Shown: positions 38,822 through 48,044, counted from the first letter of the stretch. The stretch: DNA of 64,000 nt from Pseudonocardia sp. CNS-004 (GCA_001942185.1 MKJV01000068.1:186001-250000), one strand, 5' to 3'. The notes: a model not told the origin generated them from the sequence alone. Numbers and translations: made by a program.

Positions 38822-38985
38822 GCGACCACCTCACCTCCCATCGGGGCAGCACCTCACCATGCTGCTCCGGCCGGCGGCCGGCAGCAGCTCGGCAATCGTC
38901 GGGAAGGCGCAAGGTTGGCGGGCCCGCGGTGACCCCGGCCCCGGGTAGGCCCCCGGAAGCGGAGGTCGAATGACGGGAGAAGGTC

Positions 38986-39318
38986 ATGGACGACAAGCCG
39001 CGGACCATCGGTGAGACGAGTGACGCGACCAGCACCCGGAGCGCCACGCGGAGCCGGATCAGCGGCCTGTGGGTGGGGCTGATCCTCTCGGCCGTCGTGC
39101 TGGTGTTCCTCCTGGTGTTCATCCTGCAGAACGGCACCCCGGTGCAGATCGCCTTCCTCGGCTGGACGGGAGCACTGCCCACGGGCGTCGCGCTCCTCTT
39201 CGCCGCGATCGCGGGACTGCTCCTGGTCGCGCTCCCCGGCAGCGTCCGCATCCTCCAGTTGCGCCGAGCGGCGGCGAGGGACCGTGCCCGCCCCGCCGAG
39301 CCTCGCGATCGGGGTTGA
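38986..39318 (+). CDS. LapA-domain (DUF1049) membrane protein
   Basis: 110 residues from ATG, with GGGAGAAGG upstream. A polar N-terminus is followed by two helices: WVGLILSAVVLVFLLVFILQNG, then LPTGVALLFAAIAGLLLVALPG, with the NGTPVQIAFLGWTG loop typical of LapA family members. Small inner-membrane protein of envelope stress regions; role unknown. Confidence 0.8.
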   Translation: MDDKPRTIGETSDATSTRSATRSRISGLWVGLILSAVVLVFLLVFILQNGTPVQIAFLGWTGALPTGVALLFAAIAGLLLVALPGSVRILQLRRAAARDRARPAEPRDRG

Positions 39319-39435
39319 CGAGGCGCGGGGGCCTGCAGACGGACGCAGGCCGCTCTCTGCCAAGGACCTGACGATGGCGCGCCGGCGGCGCGGGACCGGG
39401 GCCTGCGGGGTACGCCGGGCGAGGAGGTGGTGAGG

Positions 39436-39756
39436 ATGACGCCGCAGCCGGACGATCCCCGGCCACGACGGAGGGCCGATCGCGACCGGGACGACCACGA
39501 ACGGCTCGCAGGGGCGGCGGACGTCACCGCAGATGGCGATCTCCACGAGAGCATCGGGTACGCGGAACCGGTGTGGGTCCTGCCTTCGATCGTGCTGGGG
39601 TTCGTCGCGCTCACCGGGTCGGTGATGCTGTTCGTCGCCATCACGATCGTCGGGATCACCCTCCTGCTGATGAACACACCCCCAACCGAGCACGACCGGG
39701 ACACCTTCGGTCGAGCATGGCCCGGTCCCTTCGGGGGACCAGGCTTCCCGCTGTGA
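39436..39756 (+). CDS. Small membrane protein, unknown function
   Basis: ATG chosen over nearby GTGs because GAGGAGG sits eight bases upstream. 106 residues: an Arg/Asp-rich cytoplasmic head, then VLPSIVLGFVALTGSVMLFVAITIVGITLLL (a hydrophobic hairpin or one long helix) and a Pro/Gly tail. No family recognised. Confidence 0.6.
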   Translation: MTPQPDDPRPRRRADRDRDDHERLAGAADVTADGDLHESIGYAEPVWVLPSIVLGFVALTGSVMLFVAITIVGITLLLMNTPPTEHDRDTFGRAWPGPFGGPGFPL

Positions 39757-39914
39757 CCGCTCCGGCGCCGCGGAGCCTCGGCTGCCGGTCAGCTCTCACG
39801 ATGACCCGAGCAGCGCTTCGCGGTCGACTCCGAGATCCACCGACCCGACCGCCTCCCACGTTGCCTGACCCGGCGCTGGTGGTTCCCGCCGGCGGGCGCG
39901 GTGCGTACTACTGG

Positions 39915-39930
39915 GCGAACGTTCGTTCGC
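39915..39930. promoter_or_regulatory. LexA/SOS-box-like perfect palindrome
   Basis: GCGAACGTTCGTTCGC: perfect GCGAAC/GTTCGC arms around GTTC. It contains CGAAC-N4-GTTCG, the actinobacterial SOS box pattern (GAAC-N4-GTTC). No DNA-repair gene lies nearby; the first credible gene downstream is the DUF3040 protein, 337 bases away. Confidence 0.45.
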
Positions 39931-39978
39931 ACTCCGGTAGAAGGTGATCACGGCGGGATGCGGCGGCTTGCGGCCGTT

Positions 39979-39995
39979 GTCAGGCTTTCGTCAGG
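39979..39995 (+). promoter_or_regulatory. 11-base direct-repeat box 10
   Basis: GTCAGGCTTTCGTCAGG: GTCAGG copies 11 bases apart, pointing toward the DUF3040 and aquaporin genes, which are 272 and 592 bases away. Target uncertain. Confidence 0.5.
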
Positions 39996-40266
39996 TTCAG
40001 GCCGATGCGCGGGCTCGGCGGGTGGGAACACACGTGTTGCAAGCGTGGGCCGAGCTGGGGTTGGTCAAGAGATGTCGACAGATGAGGTTCGGAACCGATG
40101 CGAGTGCGGGCAGCGGGTTCCGCCGCGGGCCGCAGCGGCACGAGAAGGCCCCGCCTGGGCACAGGTGGTGACGATGTCGGCCCGAACACCGCTCTCCACC
40201 GCATCCGGTGGAGCAGACCCCGGTCGTGGCACTCGCTTCTCCGGCGAGGCGGGCCGGTGACCGGCT

Positions 40267-40410
40267 GTGTCCCTCAACCAGGAGGAGCAGCGTGTGTTGC
40301 GCGCCATCGAACTGGCCCTCATCGAGGAGGATCCGGCACTCGCCGGCCGGCCGGGTGGTCCACCGGCTGTTCCCGCTGCTGGTCCTCCTCATGGCCGCGG
40401 CGACCGATGA
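40267..40410 (+). CDS. DUF3040 protein, short or frameshifted
   Basis: VSLNQEEQRVLRAIELALIE, then EDPALA, is the diagnostic N-terminus of DUF3040 proteins, small actinobacterial membrane proteins with an acidic helix before one or two membrane segments. As sequenced it stops after 47 residues. The hydrophobic part LFPLLVLLMAAATDE lies in another frame just beyond, so missing bases near 40340 could restore it. GTG start; no clear ribosome site. Confidence 0.6.
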   Translation: MSLNQEEQRVLRAIELALIEEDPALAGRPGGPPAVPAAGPPHGRGDR

Positions 40411-40586
40411 GACCGAGCTCCATGGAGCCAGGTGGCGGCGATGGTTCCCCGGTGACCGCACAGCGCCGCCGCCGTGATTCGGACGGATGCCGGCCCTGCT
40501 CCACGGTCGGGGACCGGGGTTGCCGAAGCGAGTGTCCGGGAAAGCCTGCCCCATGACGCGGGCCGGCTGCGCAAGGAGGCGTGGTG

Positions 40587-41502
40587 ATGACGACAAGGCG
40601 TGGTGAAGAAAAGTTCCGCGCAGGCCTCGGTGGGGAGATGTTGTCGGAGTTCCTCGGCACGTTCGTCCTCATCCTGCTCGGTTGCGGTTCGGTGGCGGTG
40701 GCGGTGGCGGGGCTCTCCGGATCCGGCCGGCAGGAGACGCCCTTCGACGCCGGCAACTGGTTGATCATCGCGTTCGGCTGGGGGCTGGGGGTCGTCTTCG
40801 GCGTCTACGTCGCGGGCGGGGTGAGCGGCGCTCACATCAACCGGCGGTCACCTTGGCCCTCGCAGTGCGACGCGGCTTTCCCTGGCGCAAGGTGGGGCCC
40901 TACTGGATCGCCCAGGTGCTCGGGGCGTTCGCCGCTGCAGCGCTGGTCTACGCCCTGTACGCACCCGCGATCGAAGCCTTCAACACCGCGAACAACATCG
41001 CATCCCGCGACCAGTCCGTGCCCACGTTCGCGATCTTCGCCACCTTCCCCGCGGAATACTTCGACGGAGGCTGGTGGGGTCCGCTGCTCGACCAGATCGT
41101 CGGCACGGCGATGCTCGTCGGCCTCGTCGCGGCGCTGATCGACAACCGCAACCAGGCCCCCCTGTCGAACCTCGCCCCCTTCCTGATCGGCCTGGTCGTC
41201 GCGGCGATCGGGCTCAGCATCGGCACCAACGCCGCTACGCCATCAACCCGGCCCGCGACCTCGGGCCCCGCGTGTTCACCTGGCTCGCCGGGTGGGGAGA
41301 CCTGGCGTTCCCCGGCGCCGGGCCGTGGTTCGACAACTACTGGTGGATCCCGATCGCCGGTCCGCTGATCGGCGGGGTGGTCGGGATCTGCATCTACGAC
41401 CTCTTCGTCGGCGGTGTCCTCACCGCCCGGCTCGCCCGACGACCGGAGGAGCGGGAGCCGACGCCGGAGGTCGGCCGCGTGCCGCCGGAGAATGGGCGCT
41501 GA
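40587..41502 (+). CDS. MIP-family channel (aquaporin/aquaglyceroporin)
   Basis: ATG with AAGGAGG eight bases upstream. The first NPA motif is broken as sequenced (GAHIN|RR) but restoring one C in CAACCGG gives GAHINPAVTLA. The second is broken the same way and becomes GYAINPARDLGPR with one G. The Asp after the second NPA suggests a glycerol-type pore. Helices SEFLGTFVLILLGCGSVAVAVAG and WWIPIAGPLIGGVVGICIYD are standard. About 305 residues. The two repairs show plainly that the breaks are deletions in a conserved gene. Confidence 0.9.
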
Positions 41503-41808
41503 CCGGCGGCAGGGATGAGCGAACGGCGCGCAGCAGCGAAGCCACCCGCTCCCACGATGATTCCGGGACGAGCTCACTCCCGGACAGCGGACTGCGTGAC
41601 CGAGCTTGGCGTCATCAGCAAGGAGTCGAAGTAATGGCTACGGGGTAGGAGGAGAAGCGAAGGTGACGTCTTCGGGGGGGGTGGCGCAGGCCATCCCTGC
41701 TCTGCGCACAGCGAGATCGAGTTCACCGTCGAGTCCCGATTGGCGTGCCCATCGCGGGTCGGATCGGACGTGGCGATCTGTCACTGATGAGTGGAAGGCG
41801 AGCAGCGG
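41503..41808. other. Intergenic region, nothing recognised
   Basis: 306 bases between the aquaporin and the convergent SnoaL-like gene. Somewhat less GC-rich, with no credible frame, hairpin or repeat. It marks the change from the stress region to the catabolic island. Confidence 0.5.
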
Positions 41809-42318
41809 TCAGTCCGACACGAGCAGGGGGGTCTCGATAACGGGGAACGTGTGGAAGTACAGATGCTGCACCCGACGGTAGGAGATCCTCCAGCCCGCGG
41901 GCGTACGGACCCAGTCGTCATGCCAGTAGCCGACGGCGAACGTGCTGCTGGACCCGTCTCGGTTACCGTGAGTGTGCACGTGCGGAGTGATCGAGTGGGC
42001 CGTGTCGCCGTCGATCGTCACTGTCGCATGCCCTTCGATGTGCTGCCACACATCGAAGGAGTAGCCCAGACCCTTGGCGCCACCGACCAGGTCCTTGCCA
42101 CGCATCAGCTCGGCGTACTCACGGAGTCCGAAGACCTTGGCCCCAGCGTCGGTGGCATCGATCTCGGCATCGAGGGTGAACAGCTCGCCCCACTGCGCAA
42201 GCACGTTGCCGTCTCCGCTGTCCGCCTGGTGCAGGTCCTGGCCCAGTCCATAGAGGGCGACCTTGTCCTGGATCTCGATCCGATCGAGGAGGTACTGGAT
42301 GCGATCACTGTCAGTCAT
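41809..42318 (-). CDS. SnoaL/NTF2-like protein
   Basis: 169 residues from ATG at 42318, AAGGAT upstream, intact. RIQYLLDRIEIQDKVALYGLGQDL, then GELFTLDAEIDATDAG and TPAGWRISYRRVQHLYFHTF match the SnoaL_4-type cone fold used by small dehydratases, isomerases and ring hydroxylase beta-like proteins. Divergent from the TetR gene at 42582, its likely regulator. Substrate unknown. Confidence 0.8.
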   Translation of the reverse strand: MTDSDRIQYLLDRIEIQDKVALYGLGQDLHQADSGDGNVLAQWGELFTLDAEIDATDAGAKVFGLREYAELMRGKDLVGGAKGLGYSFDVWQHIEGHATVTIDGDTAHSITPHVHTHGNRDGSSSTFAVGYWHDDWVRTPAGWRISYRRVQHLYFHTFPVIETPLLVSD

Positions 42319-42581
42319 GCGGATCCTTAGTTCAAAGCTTCCACGGTCCCGGGCGCGCACCGCTCGAGCTGTACCACCCCGGCACCAGTGCGGCGCCGCC
42401 CCACTCCCCGCCGACTTTGGTCATGAGTGCGGCGATGACAGATTCGGGTCACCCGGCTCCACCGTCGCCGTGGCCTGCGAGCTCGGCGGCGAAGGCCATG
42501 CTGTCGGCGCGTCGGCCCGCGTAGTGCAGTTCCCACGGCACGGCAGCGAGCTGCCGACGGCCGATCCCGCGCTGTCGGCCG

Positions 42582-43763
42582 GTGCCTGAGGCGCACCCGG
42601 ACACTGGGCCGGCAGCAGACCCACCGAACCCGAGCTGTCGCATCATCGCCGCCGTCGCCGCTCAGTACGGACGGGAACTCGTCACGACGGTCGAGCAGGT
42701 GATGTCCGGCCACGCCGGCTCCGTCGACAGCCTGATCGACGCGACCGTGACGACCTACCGGGGCTTCTTCGCGGCGCGCCCCGGCCTCCGCGAGTTGTGG
42801 TTCGACTGGCGGGCCTCCGACCAGGTCGTGGACATCCACCGGGAGTACCGCAGGACGCTGGCGGAGGGGTTTCGCACCCGGATCGAAGGAACGCCGGCCA
42901 CGGCCGACGACACCCTCGCCTACGCGGCGCTCTTCGAAATGAACGGGCGCCTGTGGGAGATGGCCTTCGAGCTCGACCCGGCCGGCCACCCCCGCGTCCT
43001 CGCCGAGATCCGCGAGATCACCCAGCGCTTCTTCCGTCGACTCCTGAGAATTTCACCCCCACCGTCGGGTATCCGAGCCCGCGCAGGGCTCGGCCCGGAC
43101 ATCGGTCGAGCCGGAGCACACGGTCTGCTCCCACCGGACCACCGCTCGACGTGCGACTGGGAACCTCGCCTGCCGCCACAGGAGCGCGGGAGGAAACGCC
43201 GCGCCCAGATCCTGGCAGCTGCGTCCGGGATCATCGACAGCCACGGTCCACACGGCACGGACGTGACGATCCGCGCCATAGCCGACGCCGCCGGAACCTC
43301 TCCTGCCTCGATCTACCATTACTTCGAGGATCTCGACTCGCTGGTGGCGGCGGTGGCCGCCGACTACATGGACGATCTCATCGCCATCTCAGCAGAGGTG
43401 GACGCCATTGCCGACGGAACGAGTTTCGACCCGTTCTACGAGCACCGGATTTTCCTTTACCGACGATTTTTCGAGCGGCGGCCGGGGCTGCGGGAGCTGT
43501 GGTTCGACCGCAGGGCGTCGGCGAAGGTGCAGATGATGCACGCGCACTATCGCCACCTTCTCGCGCGCCACAACCGTGAGATTGCCTCCCGTTATCTGCA
43601 GGACCCGGGCGAGTTGTTCGATCATGCCATGCACGTCGAGGGGCTGAGCTCACTCTGGGAACTCGCATTCAGACTGCACCGACAAGGCCATCCGGCGGTG
43701 ATCAACGAGATCCGGGAACTCGGCCGCGATCTGATCCGTCGACTCGGCGAGACCATCAGCTGA
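42582..43763 (+). CDS. TetR-family regulator, tandem fusion with first HTH missing
   Basis: One frame encodes two TetR-like units. The first (residues ~20-155) has only a ligand-binding domain (YRGFFAARPGLRELWFDWRASDQVVD). The second (residues ~200-390) is complete: HTH region TIRAIADAAGTSPASIYHYFEDLDSL followed by a close copy of the ligand domain (YRRFFERRPGLRELWFDRRASAKVQM). The two ligand domains are paralogous. No HTH for the first is found in any frame upstream. GTG at 42582 is tentative; a start nearer 43130 would give a normal TetR. Divergent from the SnoaL-like gene. Confidence 0.75.
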   Translation: MPEAHPDTGPAADPPNPSCRIIAAVAAQYGRELVTTVEQVMSGHAGSVDSLIDATVTTYRGFFAARPGLRELWFDWRASDQVVDIHREYRRTLAEGFRTRIEGTPATADDTLAYAALFEMNGRLWEMAFELDPAGHPRVLAEIREITQRFFRRLLRISPPPSGIRARAGLGPDIGRAGAHGLLPPDHRSTCDWEPRLPPQERGRKRRAQILAAASGIIDSHGPHGTDVTIRAIADAAGTSPASIYHYFEDLDSLVAAVAADYMDDLIAISAEVDAIADGTSFDPFYEHRIFLYRRFFERRPGLRELWFDRRASAKVQMMHAHYRHLLARHNREIASRYLQDPGELFDHAMHVEGLSSLWELAFRLHRQGHPAVINEIRELGRDLIRRLGETIS

Positions 43764-44116
43764 CCGGTAGCCGGCGCGAGACCCCAGCGCGAGAGAGTCC
43801 GACCGCAATGGGCCGGCGCCTCGAAATCGGCGCGGGCGCCGCCCCGCCCTGCGTCACAGCGACCGCATCCCCTGATGCTCTCGGAGCCGAGGACGTTCAG
43901 CAATGCGAGCGCCTCGCGTCGGCGAAGCCCTGGGGGCGGTGTAGAGCACGAGATGAACCCGCTTGACCACGCGCCAGACGGTCGAGAGCTCAGCACGCGC
44001 CCGCCTCGGGCAACCTCCCCGGTGCGGTCGGCGCGGAGGCGCGGAAGTGCTTGGGTCGCCCGCTCGGACAGCGTGACGTCGGGATCTGCGCCGAGGAGGA
44101 CCTCGCGCTGCCCCTC
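43764..44116. other. Intergenic region, nothing recognised
   Basis: 353 bases after the TetR gene. Several frames are open on both strands with no domain or ribosome site. Confidence 0.5.
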
Positions 44117-44326
44117 TCACAGCTCATAGGAGTAGGCGATGGCATCCGATGGCCATCTCACGTCGCCCTTGGTGGGCACCTCCTCGACCCACACGGTGAA
44201 CCGCTCCCAGTCGACGTGCTGGATGAACCAGCCGCGGGTCCAGTCGTCGACCTGGCGCACGTCGAGGGGACGGCGTCGGACCCCGTCGGCGCCAGTCCGT
44301 CTGAACCGTTCGTCGCACCGCCCCAC
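44117..44326 (-). CDS. Short C-terminal fragment of an unrecognised protein
   Basis: 69 residues ending DDWTRGWFIQHVDWERFTVWVEEVPTKGD, then RWPSDAIAYSYEL. Composition is protein-like, with many aromatic residues unlike shadow frames, but the first half is Arg-rich noise and no ribosome site is present. Probably the tail of a gene whose front was lost. I do not recognise the family. Confidence 0.4.
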   Translation of the reverse strand: MGRCDERFRRTGADGVRRRPLDVRQVDDWTRGWFIQHVDWERFTVWVEEVPTKGDVRWPSDAIAYSYEL

Positions 44327-44408
44327 TCCGCGGTGGACCGGGCGGACCAGCGTTCCTCGTCCGTGATCGCAGGCTCCGTCGACTGCTACACGGTCACGGG
44401 AGCCGAGA

Positions 44409-45193
44409 TCAGTTGCCTTTCGCTTCTCCCTGCTCGTACTCGGCGAGCATCCCCACGGCCGCCCGCAGCCGCTCCAGGTACTCCGCGCGTTGTCGCCGGT
44501 AGCGCTCCACCGGTGCCGAGATGGTGTAGGAGCCCATCAGGACGCCCCCACTCCAGATGGGCACGGCGATGCAGGCCACCCCGTCGGAGAACTCCTCGAC
44601 GTCTGTCGCGTAACCCTGCTTGGCCACGCGGGCGAGCTCCTTGGCGAAGACGTCGCGTCGGTGATCGTCCGGTCGGTCATCCGTTCGAGCCCGTGCACGG
44701 CCAGGTAGCGATCGCGGTCGCCGGGCGCGGCGAACGCGAGGAGCACCTTCCCGGAGGCGCGGGCGTTCGCGGCGCCGCGGTAACCCGGGCGCAGATTGGT
44801 CACCTGCACCGCGTGGGTGCCCTCTAGGCGGGCGAGCACCACCGGGTTCCCGCTGCGCCACGCCGACAGGTACGCGCTCTCACCGGTGACCTCGGTGATC
44901 CACTTCAGCGGCGTGAGCAGCTCCGGCGGCGGAACGCTCTGCTGGGCGTAGGCGACGGAGAGCACCTCCATCGCGAACCCGAACCGGTACTGCTTGCGCT
45001 CGTCCCGGGTGAGCAGCTTGGCGTCGACCAGCGTGTTCAGCAGGTGGTAGACCGTGGGCACCGAGGTACCCAGCTCGGCGGCGAGGCGGGGGGCCGAACG
45101 CTCGTGCTCCGGCAGCGACGCGATCAGCATGAGCAGGTTGGCGGCGCGGGTCACCGACTGGATCCTCGTCCCCGTCCTCGCGCTCTCGCTCAT
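44409..45193 (-). CDS. IclR-family transcriptional regulator
   Basis: ATG at 45193. The winged helix (IQSVTRAANLLMLIA, RLAAELGTSVPTVYHLLNTL) is followed by the effector domain (GYRGAANARASGKVLLAFAA, YATDVEEFSDGVACIAVPIW). The frame changes near 44660, one missing base. About 260 residues. IclR proteins usually control aromatic, glyoxylate or plant-compound catabolism. It adjoins the long minus-strand catabolic genes and is the best candidate to bind the two shared operators at 54778 and 61993. Confidence 0.88.
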
Positions 45194-45247
45194 CTCAGTC
45201 CCCCAGGTGCGTGCCGTCCGCGTACGCGGTGATTCTCGCCGCGACCG

Positions 45248-46039
45248 TCACCGGTCGGGACTCCGGATCGAGACACCGCCGTCGACCGGCAGCACGGCCC
45301 CGGTGATGTACCGGGCCTCGTCGGACACGAGGAACACGGCGGCGTGCCCGACGTCCCAGCCGGAGCCCTCGATCGCGAGCGGCGAGGCGGTGCGCCGGCG
45401 CTCGCGCAGCTCGTCGGACATCCCGTCGGCCGAGACCATCGGCGTGTAGATCGGACCTGGCGCGATGCAGTTGACCCGGATCCCCTGCGCGGCGTGGTCG
45501 ATGGCCATCGCCCGGGTCAACGCGATCACGGCGCCCTTCGCCGCCGTGTACGGGGTGAGCCCGCGCGGGCGGATCGCCGAGATCGACGACAGGTTGACGA
45601 TCGACCCACCGCAACCCTCCGCCATCACCGGGACCACCGCCCGGCTCGCGTTCACGATCGTCGAGACGTTGACCCGCATGATCCTGTCCCACGTGGCCCC
45701 GTCGACGTCCAGGATGGTGCCGGGCCCCTCGGTCCCGACGTTGTTGTCCAGCACGTCGATCCGGCCCCACCGCGCGACCGCCGCGGCGGCCATCGCCGCG
45801 CAGTCGCCGTCCGAGGTCAGGTCGGCCACGTGGGCCACGGCCTCCCCGCCCTCGTCGGCGATCATGTCGACGGTCTCCTGCGCCGCCTTCTCCTCGCGGT
45901 CGACCACGAGGACCCGTGCCCCGTGCCGGGCGAACAGGACCGCCGCGGCGCGCCCGGTGCCGATCCCGGCCGCCCGGGAGCCGCCGCCCGTCACGATCGC
46001 GACCTTGCCGGTGAGCCGCCGTGCCTGCGGCGCGGTCAC
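45248..46039 (-). CDS. Short-chain dehydrogenase/reductase (SDR) 1
   Basis: 263 residues, intact, GTG start overlapping the amidohydrolase stop. Cofactor loop GGGSRAAGIGTGRAAAVLFA, NNVG motif, catalytic Ser in NLSSISAI and YTAAKG (Tyr-x-x-x-Lys). Normal classical SDR. Shares an unusual GxG insertion pattern with the SDR at 53948, so the two are related. Confidence 0.88.
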   Translation of the reverse strand: MTAPQARRLTGKVAIVTGGGSRAAGIGTGRAAAVLFARHGARVLVVDREEKAAQETVDMIADEGGEAVAHVADLTSDGDCAAMAAAAVARWGRIDVLDNNVGTEGPGTILDVDGATWDRIMRVNVSTIVNASRAVVPVMAEGCGGSIVNLSSISAIRPRGLTPYTAAKGAVIALTRAMAIDHAAQGIRVNCIAPGPIYTPMVSADGMSDELRERRRTASPLAIEGSGWDVGHAAVFLVSDEARYITGAVLPVDGGVSIRSPDR

Positions 46040-46944
46040 CGCGACAGCCCCATCAGCGTTGCCGCGGTGCCGCCCAGCATCTGCCCGACCTCGTCGTCGG
46101 TGATCTCGACGCCGTGCCGGCGGGCGGTGTCGGGGAGAGCGCGGAAGGCGTCGACCCAGGTGTGCAGCGGCATCACGTTCGAGATGCCGGGGCAGTCGCT
46201 GCCGAACACGACGCGGCCCAGCCCGATGCCGTGCTTGATCTCCGAGATCCGGCCGACGAACCGTGCCTCATCCTCGATCAGCAGGCCCTGCCAGAGCGAG
46301 AGCTCGAGGTAGACGTTCGGCTTCCAGCGCGCGATGTCCAGCGCCAACGGGAACCACGCGCGTTGCCCCGCATGCAGGACCACGAAGTTCGTGTCCGGGA
46401 AGTCGGCGGCGGGCTCGTCGATGTGCAGCGGGCTCGCATAGGTACTGACCAGCGGCGCGGCCATCGCTCCGGTGTGCACGGCCACCGGGACACCGCGCTC
46501 ACCCGCGAGCGCGTAGAGCGGGCGGCAGACGGGGTCCGCGGGCGAGTACCCGGAGCACGGGTGCAGCTTGAGGCCGCGCGCCCCGGCGTCGAGCGCGTCC
46601 CGGACGATCTCGACCGCGTCGGGCCGGCGCGGGTCGACGCCGACGAACGCGATGAAGTGGTCCGGGTCCTCGCGGGCGAGGACGGTGGCGAGGCGGTTCT
46701 CCTCCACGATCGACTTGTCGCCCTCGCCGAGCCGCAGCCCGTAGTCCGCGAGCAGGAGGCACGAGCGGTCGACGCCGGCCTTCTCCATCTCGGCGCGGAT
46801 CTCCGCCGCCCGCGCCTCGACGTCCTGCACGGGTGCCTCGGAGTGGGCGTGGATCCCCACGACCCCGCCCCGGGCGGCGATCTCGCGCGCGGCCGAGTAC
46901 CGCTCGAAGATCGACCACAGGTGGCGGTGCAGATCGATGATCAC
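46036..46944 (-). CDS. Amidohydrolase-2 family metal-dependent hydrolase
   Basis: 302 residues, intact. GTG at 46944. IIDLHRHLW gives the HxH metal motif; GARGLKLHPCSGYSP, FVVLHAGQRAW and VVFGSDCPG supply the Lys/His/Asp that complete the TIM-barrel site. Related to ACMSD and pyrone-dicarboxylate hydrolases, which decarboxylate or open ring acids. Overlaps both neighbours by four bases, so firmly in the operon. Confidence 0.85.
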   Translation of the reverse strand: MIIDLHRHLWSIFERYSAAREIAARGGVVGIHAHSEAPVQDVEARAAEIRAEMEKAGVDRSCLLLADYGLRLGEGDKSIVEENRLATVLAREDPDHFIAFVGVDPRRPDAVEIVRDALDAGARGLKLHPCSGYSPADPVCRPLYALAGERGVPVAVHTGAMAAPLVSTYASPLHIDEPAADFPDTNFVVLHAGQRAWFPLALDIARWKPNVYLELSLWQGLLIEDEARFVGRISEIKHGIGLGRVVFGSDCPGISNVMPLHTWVDAFRALPDTARRHGVEITDDEVGQMLGGTAATLMGLSR

Positions 46945-47684
46945 GTCTGAGCTCCCTCCGTAGTGCCTCGCACCCGTGCGAGGTGCTCCCGGACCGCGGC
47001 CGCGAACTCCCGCGGCCGCTCCAGGAACGCCATGTGCGGTGCGTCCATCTCCACCAGCCGCGCGTCGGGCAGCCGCGCGGCGAGGTCCCGCATGACCGGG
47101 AGCGGCGTGGACCGGTCCTGGCGGCCCGCGACGCAGGTGACCGGGACGCGGATCTCGCCCAGCCGGTCGAGCACGTCGTGGCGGGCGATCGCGCGCCACG
47201 TGTCGGCGAGCGCGCCCGGGTCCATCGCGAGCAACCGGTCGCGCGCGTACGCGAGCGGTGGTGCGTCCGGGTCCCGTTCCAGCGCCCCGGGGGTGAACCA
47301 GCGCGTCATGGTGTCCTCGAGCATGCCCGCAGCGCCGCGGGCCTCGGTGTCGTCGGCGCGCGCCTCCATCACCTGCGCGTCTCCGCGCGGGGTGGTGCAG
47401 GCCAGCACCAGCGAGCGGACCAGCCCCGGGTGCGCGAGCGCCAGGTGCATCGCCACCATCCCACCCAGCGACGCCCCGACGACGTCCAACGGGCCGGTGT
47501 GGTGGCCCGCGATCTCGTCGGCCATGTCGGCGAGCGTGAGACCGGGGCGGGCCCGGCGCCGCTCGCCGTGGCCGGGGAACGTCACCGCGCGGACGGGTGG
47601 CAGGTCCAGCCACGCGACGCAGTCGCGGTCGAGCCCGACCGGGTGCAGGAACAGCAGCGTGCTGGCATCGGATCGCTCGGCCAT
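46941..47684 (-). CDS. Alpha/beta hydrolase
   Basis: 247 residues from ATG at 47684. LLFLHPVGLDRDCVAWL, nucleophile elbow VVGASLGGMVAM, acid in GRQDRSTPL and His in MDAPHMAFLERP. Resembles 3-oxoadipate enol-lactonase type hydrolases that open lactones in ring catabolism. Intact. Confidence 0.88.
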   Translation of the reverse strand: MAERSDASTLLFLHPVGLDRDCVAWLDLPPVRAVTFPGHGERRRARPGLTLADMADEIAGHHTGPLDVVGASLGGMVAMHLALAHPGLVRSLVLACTTPRGDAQVMEARADDTEARGAAGMLEDTMTRWFTPGALERDPDAPPLAYARDRLLAMDPGALADTWRAIARHDVLDRLGEIRVPVTCVAGRQDRSTPLPVMRDLAARLPDARLVEMDAPHMAFLERPREFAAAVREHLARVRGTTEGAQT

Positions 47685-47685
47685 G

Positions 47686-48044
47686 TCAGGCCTCGTCCCG
47701 CAGCTCCGGGCGCAGCTCGAAACCGTCCGGGACCTCCTGGGTGATCTCCCGGTAGACGTTGCGGACCAACGTCGGGATGTGCGGCGAGATCTTCTTCATC
47801 CAGCGCTGGGTGGCTGCATCCGCTTGTAGGCCTCGGTCTCGAGCACCTCCGGATCGTCCAGCTCGTAGATGGCCAGGTACTTCGGCTCACCCTCCACGCT
47901 GACGAAGCGCCGCCCGGAGCGGAACCCGGGGCAGTGCAGGCGCTCCGGGACGTGCTCCTCGTCGTACCAGCGGTTGAACTCCTCCTCGTAGGCCCGATCG
48001 ATGTCCATCATCACCAGCAGCAGCCCCGTGCCACGCTCACCCAC
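47686..48044 (-). CDS. EthD/dimeric alpha-beta barrel-like small protein
   Basis: GTG at 48044 overlapping the Gfo/Idh stop. LLLVMMDIDRAYEEEFNRWY, EEHVPERLHCPGF and RRFVSVEGEPKYLAIYELDD are typical of EthD-like or DUF4286-like small barrels. The frame changes near 47830 (one missing base) into MKKISPHIPTLVRNVYREI. About 119 residues. Such proteins help catabolic enzymes or handle reactive intermediates; exact role unknown. Confidence 0.7.

Larger units (their letters stand above)
39757..40266. other. Intergenic region without a supported gene
   Basis: 510 bases. Holds the LexA-like palindrome at 39915 and direct-repeat box 10 at 39979. Open frames here are Arg-rich shadows without ribosome sites. 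Confidence 0.55.

Noticed and set aside
39357-39373. An eleventh direct-repeat box (CTGCC/CTGAC, 11 bases apart)
   Set aside because: Spacing fits but the first half-site matches poorly, so it was left out of the set.
40587-41502. Aquaporin as a true pseudogene
   Set aside because: Each break lies inside an NPA motif and is cured by one base, leaving the rest of the protein normal; sequencing loss is the simpler reading.
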